64,000 nt of DNA from Sphingomonas sp. ERG5 (GTDB taxonomy: Bacteria; Pseudomonadota; Alphaproteobacteria; Sphingomonadales; Sphingomonadaceae). The notes beneath the pieces were generated by a model, which was not told where the DNA came from, ran no database searches, and was given only the letters and a program-made list of their open reading frames with translations. Below, piece by piece: positions 1-7,834 of the stretch. Each line of letters begins with the position of its first letter. Within the stretch, counting starts at the first letter, position 1. Location of the stretch: NCBI RefSeq assembly GCF_000803065.1, contig NZ_JSXI01000069.1, positions 57,799 through 121,798 of the forward strand, in the 5' to 3' direction. The position numbers were made by a program, and so were the translations under genes.

Positions 1-1
1 A

Positions 2-1324
2 GCGACGCTTGCCGCGCTGGCCGCGGTGGTCGCGATCGGGCTGCTCGACGACGATATGCTGCCGGGCAATTTCGACCGCGTGAACGATATGGAAGCGAGC
101 GCGTGGCTGCGCCGTCACGGCGCGAACCGGGTGGTGCTCGAGTCATCCTATGTGCGCGGCGGCTATGATTATCCCTTCGCCTATCGGGACGGACAGACCA
201 TGCCGACGCGGCGCTGGATCGCGGCGGGCACGGCGATCCGGGGCTATCTCAACCTGGTACTGACCTATCACGGGTCGCTCTTCTATCATTTCGAGGGAGC
301 GGCCGCGGAGATCCTGTTCACGCCCTATTATGAGGTATTGCGCGCAATGGGGGTGCGCTTCGCCTTTTTCCACCGCGTCGATGCGATCGAGCTCGATGCA
401 AGCGGGACGCGGGTCGAACGCCTGCGCGGCGTGCGCCAGGCGATACCGCTGGGCGATCGGTTCGATCATGACCCGTTGATTGAGCATGGCGGGCGGAAAT
501 GCTGGCCGACCGAGCCGAAGTTCGGCTTGCTCAAGGATGGCGAGGCGCTGCGGGCCTGGCTTGCCGAACAGCGGCTGACCCTCGAATCCGACGGCTTTCC
601 CGCATCATGTCCGTTCGCCGAGCCATTCGAGCTGGCGTATGGCGACGTGGACGGCGGCTTCACTCATGTCATCCTGGCGGTACCGCCCAAGGTCGTCGCC
701 GGGATCGCCGCGCCGCTGATCGCGGGCGATGCGCGGTGGCGCGACGCGGTTGAATCGGCACGCCAGATTCCGACCATCGCGGTCGAGTTGCGCGGGACCG
801 ATCCGCTCGCGGGCCGGATCACGCACGGCGCGTTGCTGACCGCGAACGAACAGCCGTTCGGGACCTGGGCGGACATGTCGTTCGTGCAGGAGGCTGAGGG
901 CGGCGATGGGGCCGCGCATTTGAGCTATCTCTGCGGCGCCTGGCCCGACCATGCGCGCGAACCGGGCGAGTCCTGGCCCGATTTCGTCGCGCGCGAATTG
1001 CGCGATGCCCGGGCACTGACCGACATCTGGCTGGGCAAGAATCTGGAGCGGACGCTCAGGCTTGGGCTGGGCCGGCCGGACGGTCCGATCCCGGTGATCG
1101 ACAGCATCGAGGTGCGCGTCAATCTCAATGCGAGCGAAGGCTATGTGCTGTCGCCGCCCGGCAGCATCGCCAAGCGGCTGATCCCGGGCCAGCCCTATTT
1201 CGAGACGATGTTCGTCGCAGGCGACTGGACGCGCACCGGCATCGATGCGGGCTGTTACGAAGCGGCGGTGCTGTCGGGCCTGGCATGCGCCGCGGAGATC
1301 CTGCGCGCGCCGGCGCAGCCATGA
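2..1324 (+). CDS. FAD-dependent amine-oxidase/desaturase-type oxidoreductase (5' partial)
   Basis: The reading frame is open to the left edge, so the N-terminus, where the Rossmann dinucleotide-binding motif should lie, is outside the window. The C-terminal end (about 1209-1300) reads FVAGDWTRTGIDAGCYEAAV, followed by SGLACAAEIL. This is the terminal FAD-contact segment of the flavin amine oxidase, phytoene desaturase and hydroxysqualene dehydroxylase superfamily, so a flavin-dependent oxidation is expected. The substrate cannot be read from the sequence. The gene ends 13 bases before the ATG of the next gene on the same strand and probably shares its transcript. The family call is solid; a specific name such as HpnE is not justified. 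Confidence 0.8.
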   Translation, partial: ATLAALAAVVAIGLLDDDMLPGNFDRVNDMEASAWLRRHGANRVVLESSYVRGGYDYPFAYRDGQTMPTRRWIAAGTAIRGYLNLVLTYHGSLFYHFEGAAAEILFTPYYEVLRAMGVRFAFFHRVDAIELDASGTRVERLRGVRQAIPLGDRFDHDPLIEHGGRKCWPTEPKFGLLKDGEALRAWLAEQRLTLESDGFPASCPFAEPFELAYGDVDGGFTHVILAVPPKVVAGIAAPLIAGDARWRDAVESARQIPTIAVELRGTDPLAGRITHGALLTANEQPFGTWADMSFVQEAEGGDGAAHLSYLCGAWPDHAREPGESWPDFVARELRDARALTDIWLGKNLERTLRLGLGRPDGPIPVIDSIEVRVNLNASEGYVLSPPGSIAKRLIPGQPYFETMFVAGDWTRTGIDAGCYEAAVLSGLACAAEILRAPAQP

Positions 1325-1337
1325 TGCCGTGACCGGC

Positions 1338-4300
1338 ATGACCGCCCGGGGATCCGCGATCGATGGCCGCGTCTTCGGCTTCGATTATTGCGGTTTTTCC
1401 GATTGGGTCCAGCGCCGCATCGACACGCAGGGCGACGCCGCGGCGGAATGGGTCACCGAGCAGCTGGATGCGGCCTTTGCCCATATCGAGACGGGACTGC
1501 GCGGTGCGGGGTTCGAACCGGTCGAGACACTCGGCGACGGGTTGATCGCGCTTGCCGATCCCGGCGCCGCGTCGGACACGGCGTTGGGCGACATCGTCGC
1601 GCAGGCCGGTCTTGGCCTGCCCTTCCGCAGCGCCTGCGCGTTGGGGAGCGTGCAGCCGATAGCGCTGGTCGACAGGCTGACGCTCTGGGCGGGTCCGGGG
1701 ATTGCGCGGTGCCATCTGGCGATGCGCGCTGCACCCGAACGCGACGATGGCGGCGCACCGAGGCAGGAGGGCGCGTTTGCGCCGCATCGCTTGCTGCGCG
1801 CGGAAATCGTGTCCGAGACGGTCGGCTTTGTCTGCCTGAGGCAAGGGAAGGCCGCGCTGTCGCCCGACACCCTCCAGGCGATCGCGCAGTTGGTCGATGC
1901 GTCCGCCGCGGCGTTTGGCAGCGCGATCGAGAAAGCGACGCAGGACGAAAAGGGCATATTGCTCCGGGCGCATTTCGCCAGCGATGCCGAAGCGCTCGCC
2001 TGGAGCCGCTATGTCCGCGAAGGACTTGATCCGGAAACGGATTTCGGGATCGGGCTCGCCCATGGGCTGCTGTATCGGCGCGCATCGGCCAATGGCCGGT
2101 CGGCGCCGGTCGTGCACGGCGCGGCGGTGAATCGCGCGGCCAAGCTGGCGGGACGCACGCGCGACCTTGCCTGTGCACCGGAGGTCGATACGCGCACCGT
2201 GCATTTGCGGCGCGGTGCGCTGGGCAATGCCAGCCTGGTATTGCGCGCCGAGGAAGAAGCGGCGATCGTCGGCGAATTGGCGCGGGGACACCGCCTGATC
2301 GAGATCGTCGCCGAACCGGGGCTGGGCAAAAGCCATTTGCTCGGGCGCTTCGCGGATCGCTGGCCCGAGCGAGCGATCACGACCGCCGCGCGGCCTCAGG
2401 CCGTGCTCGAGCCGTATCGGGTCCTGCGCGACCTGCTCCTGTCGGCGGCTACGAGCGGGGAGGACCGCGCCTTGTGCCGGCGGCCCGCCATGGCCGGCGA
2501 AGCGGCGCTGATCGCATGGGGCGACAGGATCTGCGCCGCGCTGCGCCGCGGCATCGCCACACGGCCAACTCTGCTCATCATCGACGATCTGCAATGGGCC
2601 GATGCCTTGTCGCTGAAAGCCATGGCGTCGCTGTACGAGAGCGGCGCGCGGTTCCTGGTGGCGCGGCGGCCGGGCAAGGCTCCGCTTGCCGCCGATCGCA
2701 ACATCACCCTCGCGCCGCTCGGCGACGAGGCGATCCGCACGTTGCTCGGGCCACTTGGCGATGATGACGCCTTTGTCCGGCTGACCGCGGGCAACCCGTT
2801 TCATGCGGTGCAATTGTCCGGCGCGCTGCACGACGGAGTCAGGCTCGACGATGCGGCGGATGCCGACGCGGTGGTCGATGCCCGGCTGCGGGCGCTGGCC
2901 GATGCCGACCGGGCGATCGTCCGGCTCGCGGCGATCGCGGCACGCCCGCTCCCGGCGGACGCGCTGGCCGCGCTGGCGCGGCGATCGGCGTTCGATCTTG
3001 CACCGAACGCGCTCGACCGGCTGGTCGGGCGCCGTTTCCTCCACGCCGGCGACGGACGCTATGAAGTGGTCCATCAATTGCTGGCGGATCGCATGCTGGC
3101 GACCCTGCCGCCATCGCTTGTCCCCGGGCTGCACCATGATGCGGCCCGGGTCCTGTCGGCACTGGCGAGAACCGGGCCGGACCCGGTCACGCCCGATGAG
3201 GTCGCGACGCATTGGGCAGCCGCGGGTGCGCATGGCCGGGCGAGCCTGTGCTTCGGCAAGGCCGGGCTGGACGCGCTCGATCACGGCGCACATGCCGCCG
3301 CATTGGCCTTTCTCGAACGGGCCGAGACTTCGGCGCGGGACTCCAAAGCCGGCACATCGCGCCGCGGACTTTGGGCGGCGAGCCGGGCGCTTGCCGCCTG
3401 GGGCCAGGGCAATGTCGCACTCTGCGCCGCCGAGGCGGACCGCGCCCGCGCGCAACTTGCCGGCCACTGGGCGCCCGCGGCTTGCCCGGCGAGCCGGCAG
3501 CGCGTCCGGTCGGCACGATTGCGCGCGCATGTCGCCGGGGCCGAGGCGGGATATTATCGCGGCGATCTCGGCGCGATCCTGCGCGGCAATCTCGGGGCGA
3601 TCCGCTGGGGTGCAGGCACCGGCGATCCGTCGAGCGCGCGGGCGCGCGGGCTGGCGTTCGTCGCCACGACGCTTGGCATGCTGAGGGGCGGACCAGTCGC
3701 GCGGATCGCCAGCCGCATCGCGCTGGCGGTCGATCGCGCGCCGCGTTCCGCCGCCTATGTCCATGCCGCCCGCGCGGTCGTCCATCTCGGCTTCGGGCAA
3801 TGGACGCGGGCCGATGCGCGCCTCGCCCTGGCCACCGCCGCGCTCGACCTGGATCCCGAGCCGCAACTGGCCGAGGTCCTGCTGACGCTGGCCGCGCTGC
3901 GCCATCAGCTGACCGGCGAGGCCGAGCGATCGCGCGCCTGTTTCATCGATCTGGGCAGGAAGGGACATGCGCGCGGCAATGCGCTGATCGAGGCCTGGAG
4001 CCATTATGGCCAGGCCATGCCGCTGATCGGCGCGGGCGATTTTGCCGCAGGAATCGCTGCGATCGATCGCGCGCGGGGCTTGTTCAACGGGCTCGGCGAT
4101 CTTCAGTCGGAATTGATTTGCCATGGCCTGCGCGCCCAGGCGGCGGCCTTTTGCGACGATCGCGACGCCGCGCTGGCGCTGTGTGACACCGCGCGGGATC
4201 GTGCGGCACGCTTGCCGCCAACCAATTTCGGCTCGCTCGAAGGGTATAGCGGCGCGGCGCTCGCCCTGGCGCGGCTTGCCCGGCACGCGCGGTCGGCGGG

Positions 4301-4523
4301 CGAGCGCGACGCGATCATCAAGCGGTACCGCGCCACGCGGCGGCCGCTCAGCCGCTATGCCCGGGCATTTCCGATCGGCCGCCCGAGGCTTGCCTTTGCC
4401 GACGCTCTGCTGGCGGGGCGCGCGGATCGGATGGATCGCGCCGCCGTCGCCGCAACGCGGCTCGGCATGCATGGCGATGCATGCAACATGGCCCCTGACG
4501 GCTTGTGGAGGATCAATCCGTGA
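1338..4523 (+). CDS. class III cyclase-homology / AAA ATPase / TPR-like regulatory protein
   Basis: A protein of about 1060 residues. The N-terminus carries class III nucleotidyl-cyclase-like elements: FDYCGFSDW (compare DIxGFT) and ETLGDGLIAL. A second cyclase-like block near residues 235-275 contains IGLAHG and VNRAAKL, where Lys stands in place of the usual Arg of VNxAAR, so cyclase activity is doubtful. A Walker A-like AEPGLGKS lies at about residue 325-332 and a Walker B TLLIIDDLQWAD at about 410. The Ala-rich helical remainder looks like a TPR repeat scaffold. This cyclase-ATPase-TPR layout is typical of large signal-sensing regulators. ATG 1338 was chosen because the longer frame start at 1245 would overlap the previous gene by 80 bases; GTG 1329 is also possible. 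The stop overlaps the next start as GTGA. Confidence 0.8.
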   Translation: MTARGSAIDGRVFGFDYCGFSDWVQRRIDTQGDAAAEWVTEQLDAAFAHIETGLRGAGFEPVETLGDGLIALADPGAASDTALGDIVAQAGLGLPFRSACALGSVQPIALVDRLTLWAGPGIARCHLAMRAAPERDDGGAPRQEGAFAPHRLLRAEIVSETVGFVCLRQGKAALSPDTLQAIAQLVDASAAAFGSAIEKATQDEKGILLRAHFASDAEALAWSRYVREGLDPETDFGIGLAHGLLYRRASANGRSAPVVHGAAVNRAAKLAGRTRDLACAPEVDTRTVHLRRGALGNASLVLRAEEEAAIVGELARGHRLIEIVAEPGLGKSHLLGRFADRWPERAITTAARPQAVLEPYRVLRDLLLSAATSGEDRALCRRPAMAGEAALIAWGDRICAALRRGIATRPTLLIIDDLQWADALSLKAMASLYESGARFLVARRPGKAPLAADRNITLAPLGDEAIRTLLGPLGDDDAFVRLTAGNPFHAVQLSGALHDGVRLDDAADADAVVDARLRALADADRAIVRLAAIAARPLPADALAALARRSAFDLAPNALDRLVGRRFLHAGDGRYEVVHQLLADRMLATLPPSLVPGLHHDAARVLSALARTGPDPVTPDEVATHWAAAGAHGRASLCFGKAGLDALDHGAHAAALAFLERAETSARDSKAGTSRRGLWAASRALAAWGQGNVALCAAEADRARAQLAGHWAPAACPASRQRVRSARLRAHVAGAEAGYYRGDLGAILRGNLGAIRWGAGTGDPSSARARGLAFVATTLGMLRGGPVARIASRIALAVDRAPRSAAYVHAARAVVHLGFGQWTRADARLALATAALDLDPEPQLAEVLLTLAALRHQLTGEAERSRACFIDLGRKGHARGNALIEAWSHYGQAMPLIGAGDFAAGIAAIDRARGLFNGLGDLQSELICHGLRAQAAAFCDDRDAALALCDTARDRAARLPPTNFGSLEGYSGAALALARLARHARSAGERDAIIKRYRATRRPLSRYARAFPIGRPRLAFADALLAGRADRMDRAAVAATRLGMHGDACNMAPDGLWRINP

Positions 4524-5485
4524 CTGACGACGCAAAGGATTTCGCCGCCCGGCTGGCGCGCGCCGAGGCGCTGCCGCGCTATAGCGCGCCTATACTCGAC
4601 ATCGTTGCCGAACCCCCTTTCCTGCACCGCGACACAGTGCTGCATTGTCTGATCCTGAAATCGGACATCGGTGTGCTCCAGGCGGCGGTCGACGACATGT
4701 TCGCACCATTGGGCCTGTCATACCAAGTCGCGTCCTCCGCCGTGCTGCTGACCGCGCTTTATGTCGGCCGGGCGAGCGCGTCCGGCGGGCAATATGGCCG
4801 TTATGGCTGGTCAAGCGAGATCGACGTGGCGTTCTGGGCGCTGGCGCGGGGCAGTGACGGCAAGCTGGTCTGGATCCCATTCTACATGTTCGTCGACAGC
4901 GGCATCGCGCTCGTCGCCGGGCGCGAGATCTTCGGCTTCCCCAAGCAGATCGCGCAGTTCGATCGCGACATGTCGACATTGGGCAGCGACGCGGCGGTGA
5001 GCGTGCGGACCGATTTCTTCCTGCCCTCGCTCGCCCCGGCCGTGGCGGTGCGCGACACGCTGGTGCGGATTCGCGCCGCGGACGGGGTGGAAATGAAGAG
5101 TATGGAAGGAATCGAGAAGATCGACGAGTCGGCATTCGAGCACATGTTCGCCGACGCGATGGGGCTGGGCGAATCGATCGTGAACGAAGTGACGCCGCCC
5201 TATGGCACGCCCAACGGGATCGCGGTGCCGATGCTGTTCCTGAAGCAGCTGCGCGACGCCGCCGCGCCCGACCGGGCATGCTATCGGGCGGCGATCCTTG
5301 CCGATACCAAAAGTGTGGGCATGGTCAGCCTGTCGGTCATCGGCAAGAAGCTGGCCGTGGATCTGACGCCCAGCGTCAGCCATCCGATCGCCAGAGACCT
5401 GGGCCTGGTGTCCGGCATGATCGCGGAGACGGGCTTCGTCATCCGGCAGGATTTCGACGTCAATATCGGCCGTGTCCTGACCTGA
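4520..5485 (+). CDS. acetoacetate decarboxylase family protein
   Basis: About 321 residues. The segment GREIFGFPKQIAQFD corresponds to the RExxGxPK active-site region of acetoacetate decarboxylase, where the Lys forms the Schiff base. The nearby aromatic-rich stretch (FYMFVDSGIALVAG) and the PPYGTPNG loop also fit this fold. Members decarboxylate or otherwise act on beta-keto or similar acids; the substrate here is unknown. GTG 4520 was chosen over GTG 4505 because GGAGGA at 4507-4512 sits seven bases upstream and the start overlaps the preceding stop as GTGA, implying translational coupling with the cyclase/ATPase gene. No membrane segment or signal peptide is apparent. Confidence 0.85.
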   Translation: MTDDAKDFAARLARAEALPRYSAPILDIVAEPPFLHRDTVLHCLILKSDIGVLQAAVDDMFAPLGLSYQVASSAVLLTALYVGRASASGGQYGRYGWSSEIDVAFWALARGSDGKLVWIPFYMFVDSGIALVAGREIFGFPKQIAQFDRDMSTLGSDAAVSVRTDFFLPSLAPAVAVRDTLVRIRAADGVEMKSMEGIEKIDESAFEHMFADAMGLGESIVNEVTPPYGTPNGIAVPMLFLKQLRDAAAPDRACYRAAILADTKSVGMVSLSVIGKKLAVDLTPSVSHPIARDLGLVSGMIAETGFVIRQDFDVNIGRVLT

Positions 5486-5629
5486 TCCCAGGGCCGAAAG
5501 CCATCGTGCGGAAAATCACACCGCCGATGTGAGAAGCATCACCGACGCCCCGCCATGCGGCGGCTACCTCATGGCCCAGGGGCGATGAGTGGGGACGGGC
5601 TGACGCAGTCCGGCAAAACCGAGCAGTTC

Positions 5630-5662
5630 CGCTGATCGACCGGCCAGGCCGGTCGATCAGCG
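5630..5662. repeat. 33-nt perfect palindrome upstream of the caspase operon
   Basis: Arms CGCTGATCGACCGGCC and GGCCGGTCGATCAGCG are exact reverse complements separated by a single A. It lies 145 bases after the upstream stop and 77 bases before the caspase ATG. No T-tract follows on either side, so it is not a standard intrinsic terminator. It could be an operator, an RNA hairpin in the leader, or a processing site. The rest of 5486-5738 shows no gene. Confidence 0.85.
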
Positions 5663-5738
5663 GGAGGCGCGGCACCAACTCGATCGACACCACCAACACG
5701 CGTCCGACGTCATAGCGTCCGGGCCAACGGAGGATGTC

Positions 5739-6572
5739 ATGAACAGAGCAGTGGTGGTCGGTATTGGCGATTATGGGCGGCTGAACCAGCCTTTGCCGGG
5801 CTGCGGCAACGACCGCGACGGCTGGGCCGGATTGCTGCGCACCACGCTCGGCCTGTCCGGCACGACGATGCGGATCCGCGCCGATGCCCAGGCCACCCGC
5901 GTCGTGCTGCTTGACGATCTGCGCTGGCTGCTGGCCGACGTCCAGGCGGGTGACCAGCGCGTCTTCTTCTTCGCCGGGCATGGCGCCCGGCTGCGCCGCA
6001 CCGATCCAAACACCGGCGTGATCGACGACACGCTCGACGAGACGCTGGTCGCCTATCCCGGCGCATCGGACGATTACGAGACTTTCATGCTGTTCGACGC
6101 CGACCTGGCCGCGCTGATCAACCAGTCCGGCTTCCCGACATCAGCGCGGCTGACCCTGATCCTGGATGCCTGTCATTCGGGCGGGATGAATCGCCCCTTC
6201 CTGGTGCCGGGCGCGGAAATACAGGATCCCTTGCCGCGCTGCCTGCGCATCGACGACGCCGAGCTGCGCGCGCGCGAATGGGAAATCGCCGTGCCGCAAG
6301 TCCGCGCGTTCGGCAGCCTCGACACGGTCGAGGTGCCGCGCGTCATCGTCGCCGCGGCCCGCCCCGAGCAATCGGCCTGGGACGACCGCATGGATGACGG
6401 CCAGCGCCACGGCGTCTTTTCCTATCACGCGACCCGCGCAATTTCCGGACGGCCCGGGATCAGTTTCAACGAGCTGATCACGACCGTCACGCCCCCCATC
6501 GCCGTCAAATATCCGCAGAATCCCAATCTGCTTGGCGATACCGGCCGGTTCCCCGGCATCATGTTCAACTGA
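5739..6572 (+). CDS. caspase-like (metacaspase/orthocaspase-type) cysteine peptidase
   Basis: A 277-residue single-domain protein starting MNRAVVVGIGDY, the usual first strand of the caspase p20 fold. The catalytic dyad is visible as His81 in FFFAGHG and Cys145 in LILDACHSGG. The DxCHSG context is that of metacaspases and orthocaspases, which cut after basic residues rather than Asp, with the Asp helping form an acidic S1 pocket. No signal peptide, membrane helix or extra domain is evident, so it should act in the cytoplasm. GGAGG precedes the ATG by seven bases. It is the first gene of a tight run with three small leader-core-like proteins and a Cys-rich protein, whose shared Arg site is a plausible substrate (inference). 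Confidence 0.9.
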   Translation: MNRAVVVGIGDYGRLNQPLPGCGNDRDGWAGLLRTTLGLSGTTMRIRADAQATRVVLLDDLRWLLADVQAGDQRVFFFAGHGARLRRTDPNTGVIDDTLDETLVAYPGASDDYETFMLFDADLAALINQSGFPTSARLTLILDACHSGGMNRPFLVPGAEIQDPLPRCLRIDDAELRAREWEIAVPQVRAFGSLDTVEVPRVIVAAARPEQSAWDDRMDDGQRHGVFSYHATRAISGRPGISFNELITTVTPPIAVKYPQNPNLLGDTGRFPGIMFN

Positions 6573-6582
6573 GGAGGAAGCA

Positions 6583-6840
6583 ATGGCTACGAACGACTTT
6601 ATCTGTGCGCTGAATTTCGACGATCTCGACCTGTCTAGCCCCGACACATGGCGGAACCAGATGATCGACCTGGTCAAGGACGAGACGTTCGATTCGATCA
6701 TGCGCGACCTGTCGGTCACCGGCACCGCGATCGGTGCCGGTCCGACGGCGCGCGACTGGGGCGGCGGGTGCGACGTGCATGGCGACGTCCATTCCGGCGG
6801 CGGCGCATCGGGCGGCATCAGCTGCGGCATCCACTTCTGA
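6583..6840 (+). CDS. small leader/core-like peptide 1, Cys/His/Gly-rich tail
   Basis: An 85-residue protein I do not recognise as a named family. Residues 1-50 form an acidic, probably helical leader with RNQMIDLVKDETFD, closely matched by RNKLIDIFRDPEFD in the next gene. Then comes PTAR at 54-57, followed by a 28-residue tail starting DWGGGCDVHGDVH that contains two Cys, three His and ten Gly and ends IHF. A strong ribosome site (GAGGAGGAAG, 6571-6580) precedes ATG 6583. The upstream caspase gene stops eight bases before that ribosome site's end. I infer a ribosomally made peptide precursor whose tail is released by the caspase-like enzyme; a substrate or inhibitor of that enzyme is the alternative. 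Confidence 0.8.
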   Translation: MATNDFICALNFDDLDLSSPDTWRNQMIDLVKDETFDSIMRDLSVTGTAIGAGPTARDWGGGCDVHGDVHSGGGASGGISCGIHF

Positions 6841-6863
6841 ACCCTTTCAATCGGAGAAAGACA

Positions 6864-7109
6864 ATGGCCAAGTCCAATTTCATGTTTCGCGTTCCCGGCT
6901 GCGACATCCAGGACGTCGACGGGTGCCGCAACAAGCTGATCGACATCTTCCGCGATCCCGAGTTCGACACGTTCGTGCGCAGTTTCCAGGCCAATCTGGC
7001 AACCGCGAGCACCGCGCCGGCACCGCGCGGCGGCGAAGCCTCGCTGAGCGGCAAGGCCGACAGCAATGGCGGCTGGAGCGTCGAGGGCAAGATCAGCATC
7101 ACATTCTGA
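6864..7109 (+). CDS. small leader/core-like peptide 2, paralogue of peptide 1
   Basis: An 81-residue protein. Its leader shares the RN(Q/K)xID(L/I)xx(D)xxFD pattern with the preceding gene at the same distance from the start, so the two are paralogous. Cys13 and Cys21 occur in the leader. After an Ala/Thr-rich linker, APR ends at residue 55, followed by a 26-residue Gly/Ser-rich tail beginning GGEASLSG and ending ISITF. The tail differs completely from that of peptide 1, which is the conserved-leader, variable-core pattern of RiPP precursors. GGAGAAAG lies just before ATG 6864, and only 23 bases separate it from the preceding stop. Function is inferred, not shown. Confidence 0.8.
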   Translation: MAKSNFMFRVPGCDIQDVDGCRNKLIDIFRDPEFDTFVRSFQANLATASTAPAPRGGEASLSGKADSNGGWSVEGKISITF

Positions 7110-7125
7110 CAAAGGGATCCGACCG

Positions 7126-7350
7126 ATGGCCACGACCAGAAAGCCGTTCGAGTTCACCGTCGCGATCAATGACGTCGTACTCGATGCGAAAACCATCTCC
7201 TCGATCGAGGGGAAACTCGGCACGCTGATGCTCAACGAACTCGCCAAGCTCGATCTCGCGGGTCCGCTAGTCACCAAGCCGCTGCCCACTGCCCGATCGT
7301 TCGACGGCAATGGCGGTGGGCTGGCCGGCATGCATATCGGTCGGGAATGA
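7126..7350 (+). CDS. small leader/core-like peptide 3
   Basis: A 74-residue protein. Its N-terminal half (FEFTVAINDVVLDAKTISSI) is less similar to peptides 1 and 2 but has the same length and amphipathic character. It too reaches PTAR at residues 54-57, identical in sequence and position to peptide 1, followed by a short 17-residue tail SFDGNGGGLAGMHIGRE. A ribosome site AAAGGGA lies at 7111-7117. The stop codon overlaps the start of the Cys-rich gene (ATGA at 7347-7350), implying coupled translation. The shared PTAR with a different tail is the best argument that all three are processed at the same site. Confidence 0.8.
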   Translation: MATTRKPFEFTVAINDVVLDAKTISSIEGKLGTLMLNELAKLDLAGPLVTKPLPTARSFDGNGGGLAGMHIGRE

Positions 7351-7754
7351 CCATGCGCGACCGGCCATTATGCCCAAGCGCGCCGCTGAGTACCAAGGCG
7401 CGCGTCATCGGGGTGGTGACCGGTCAGGGCGAAATTGCCTTTCTGGGCAAGGCCATCCCCGTGGATCAGGCCTTTGTCCAGGAAGCGAGAACGGGCCGCG
7501 AGCCGGAACGGAGATTCCGGCTCGCGGCTCCTTGCGCACGGACTGGTTGCGCCAATTGGGCGGGGCAAGGATGCTCATTGCCCGAGCGTGTGCACGCAGA
7601 TCTTGCCGGAACCGTCCAGACCGACCGGGCGCTGCCCGAATGCGGCATTCGCCGGCAGTGCGTCTGGTATGCGCAATCAGGATCGAAGGCCTGCCAGGGC
7701 TGCCGTTTCGTCGTCACGCGCGCTGCGATGGGGGCGGTCGAACAGGGGCCGTGA
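7347..7754 (+). CDS. eight-cysteine protein closing the caspase/peptide operon
   Basis: A 135-residue protein with Cys at 9, 63, 68, 76, 99, 105, 116 and 119. The pattern CARTGCANWAGQGC followed by CGIRRQCVWYAQ and SKACQGC resembles uncharacterised Cys-rich bacterial proteins that probably bind Zn or an Fe-S cluster; I cannot give a family name. The first 50 residues (KARVIGVVTGQGEIAFL) look like a small beta domain. The start ATG 7347 overlaps the previous stop as ATGA; ATG 7353 is an alternative. Its position makes it a candidate modification, redox or chaperone partner for the peptides (inference). Confidence 0.75.
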   Translation: MTMRDRPLCPSAPLSTKARVIGVVTGQGEIAFLGKAIPVDQAFVQEARTGREPERRFRLAAPCARTGCANWAGQGCSLPERVHADLAGTVQTDRALPECGIRRQCVWYAQSGSKACQGCRFVVTRAAMGAVEQGP

Positions 7755-7834
7755 TCCCGAACGGGGGGCTCGCAGAAGTCCGAACCAACACATCTCATCA
7801 TCATAACTTCGGCGAGAATGGCGATGGCTTGCCT

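Noticed and set aside
1125..4535. 1136-codon open frame on the minus strand
   Set aside because: It mirrors the cyclase/ATPase gene; its translation is Arg/Gln/Pro-rich without motifs, a known effect of GC-rich coding DNA.
6583..7350. Small genes as Nif11-type or lanthipeptide precursors
   Set aside because: No GG or GA leader-cleavage motif, no Ser/Thr/Cys-rich core across all three, and no LanM-, YcaO- or radical-SAM-type gene nearby.
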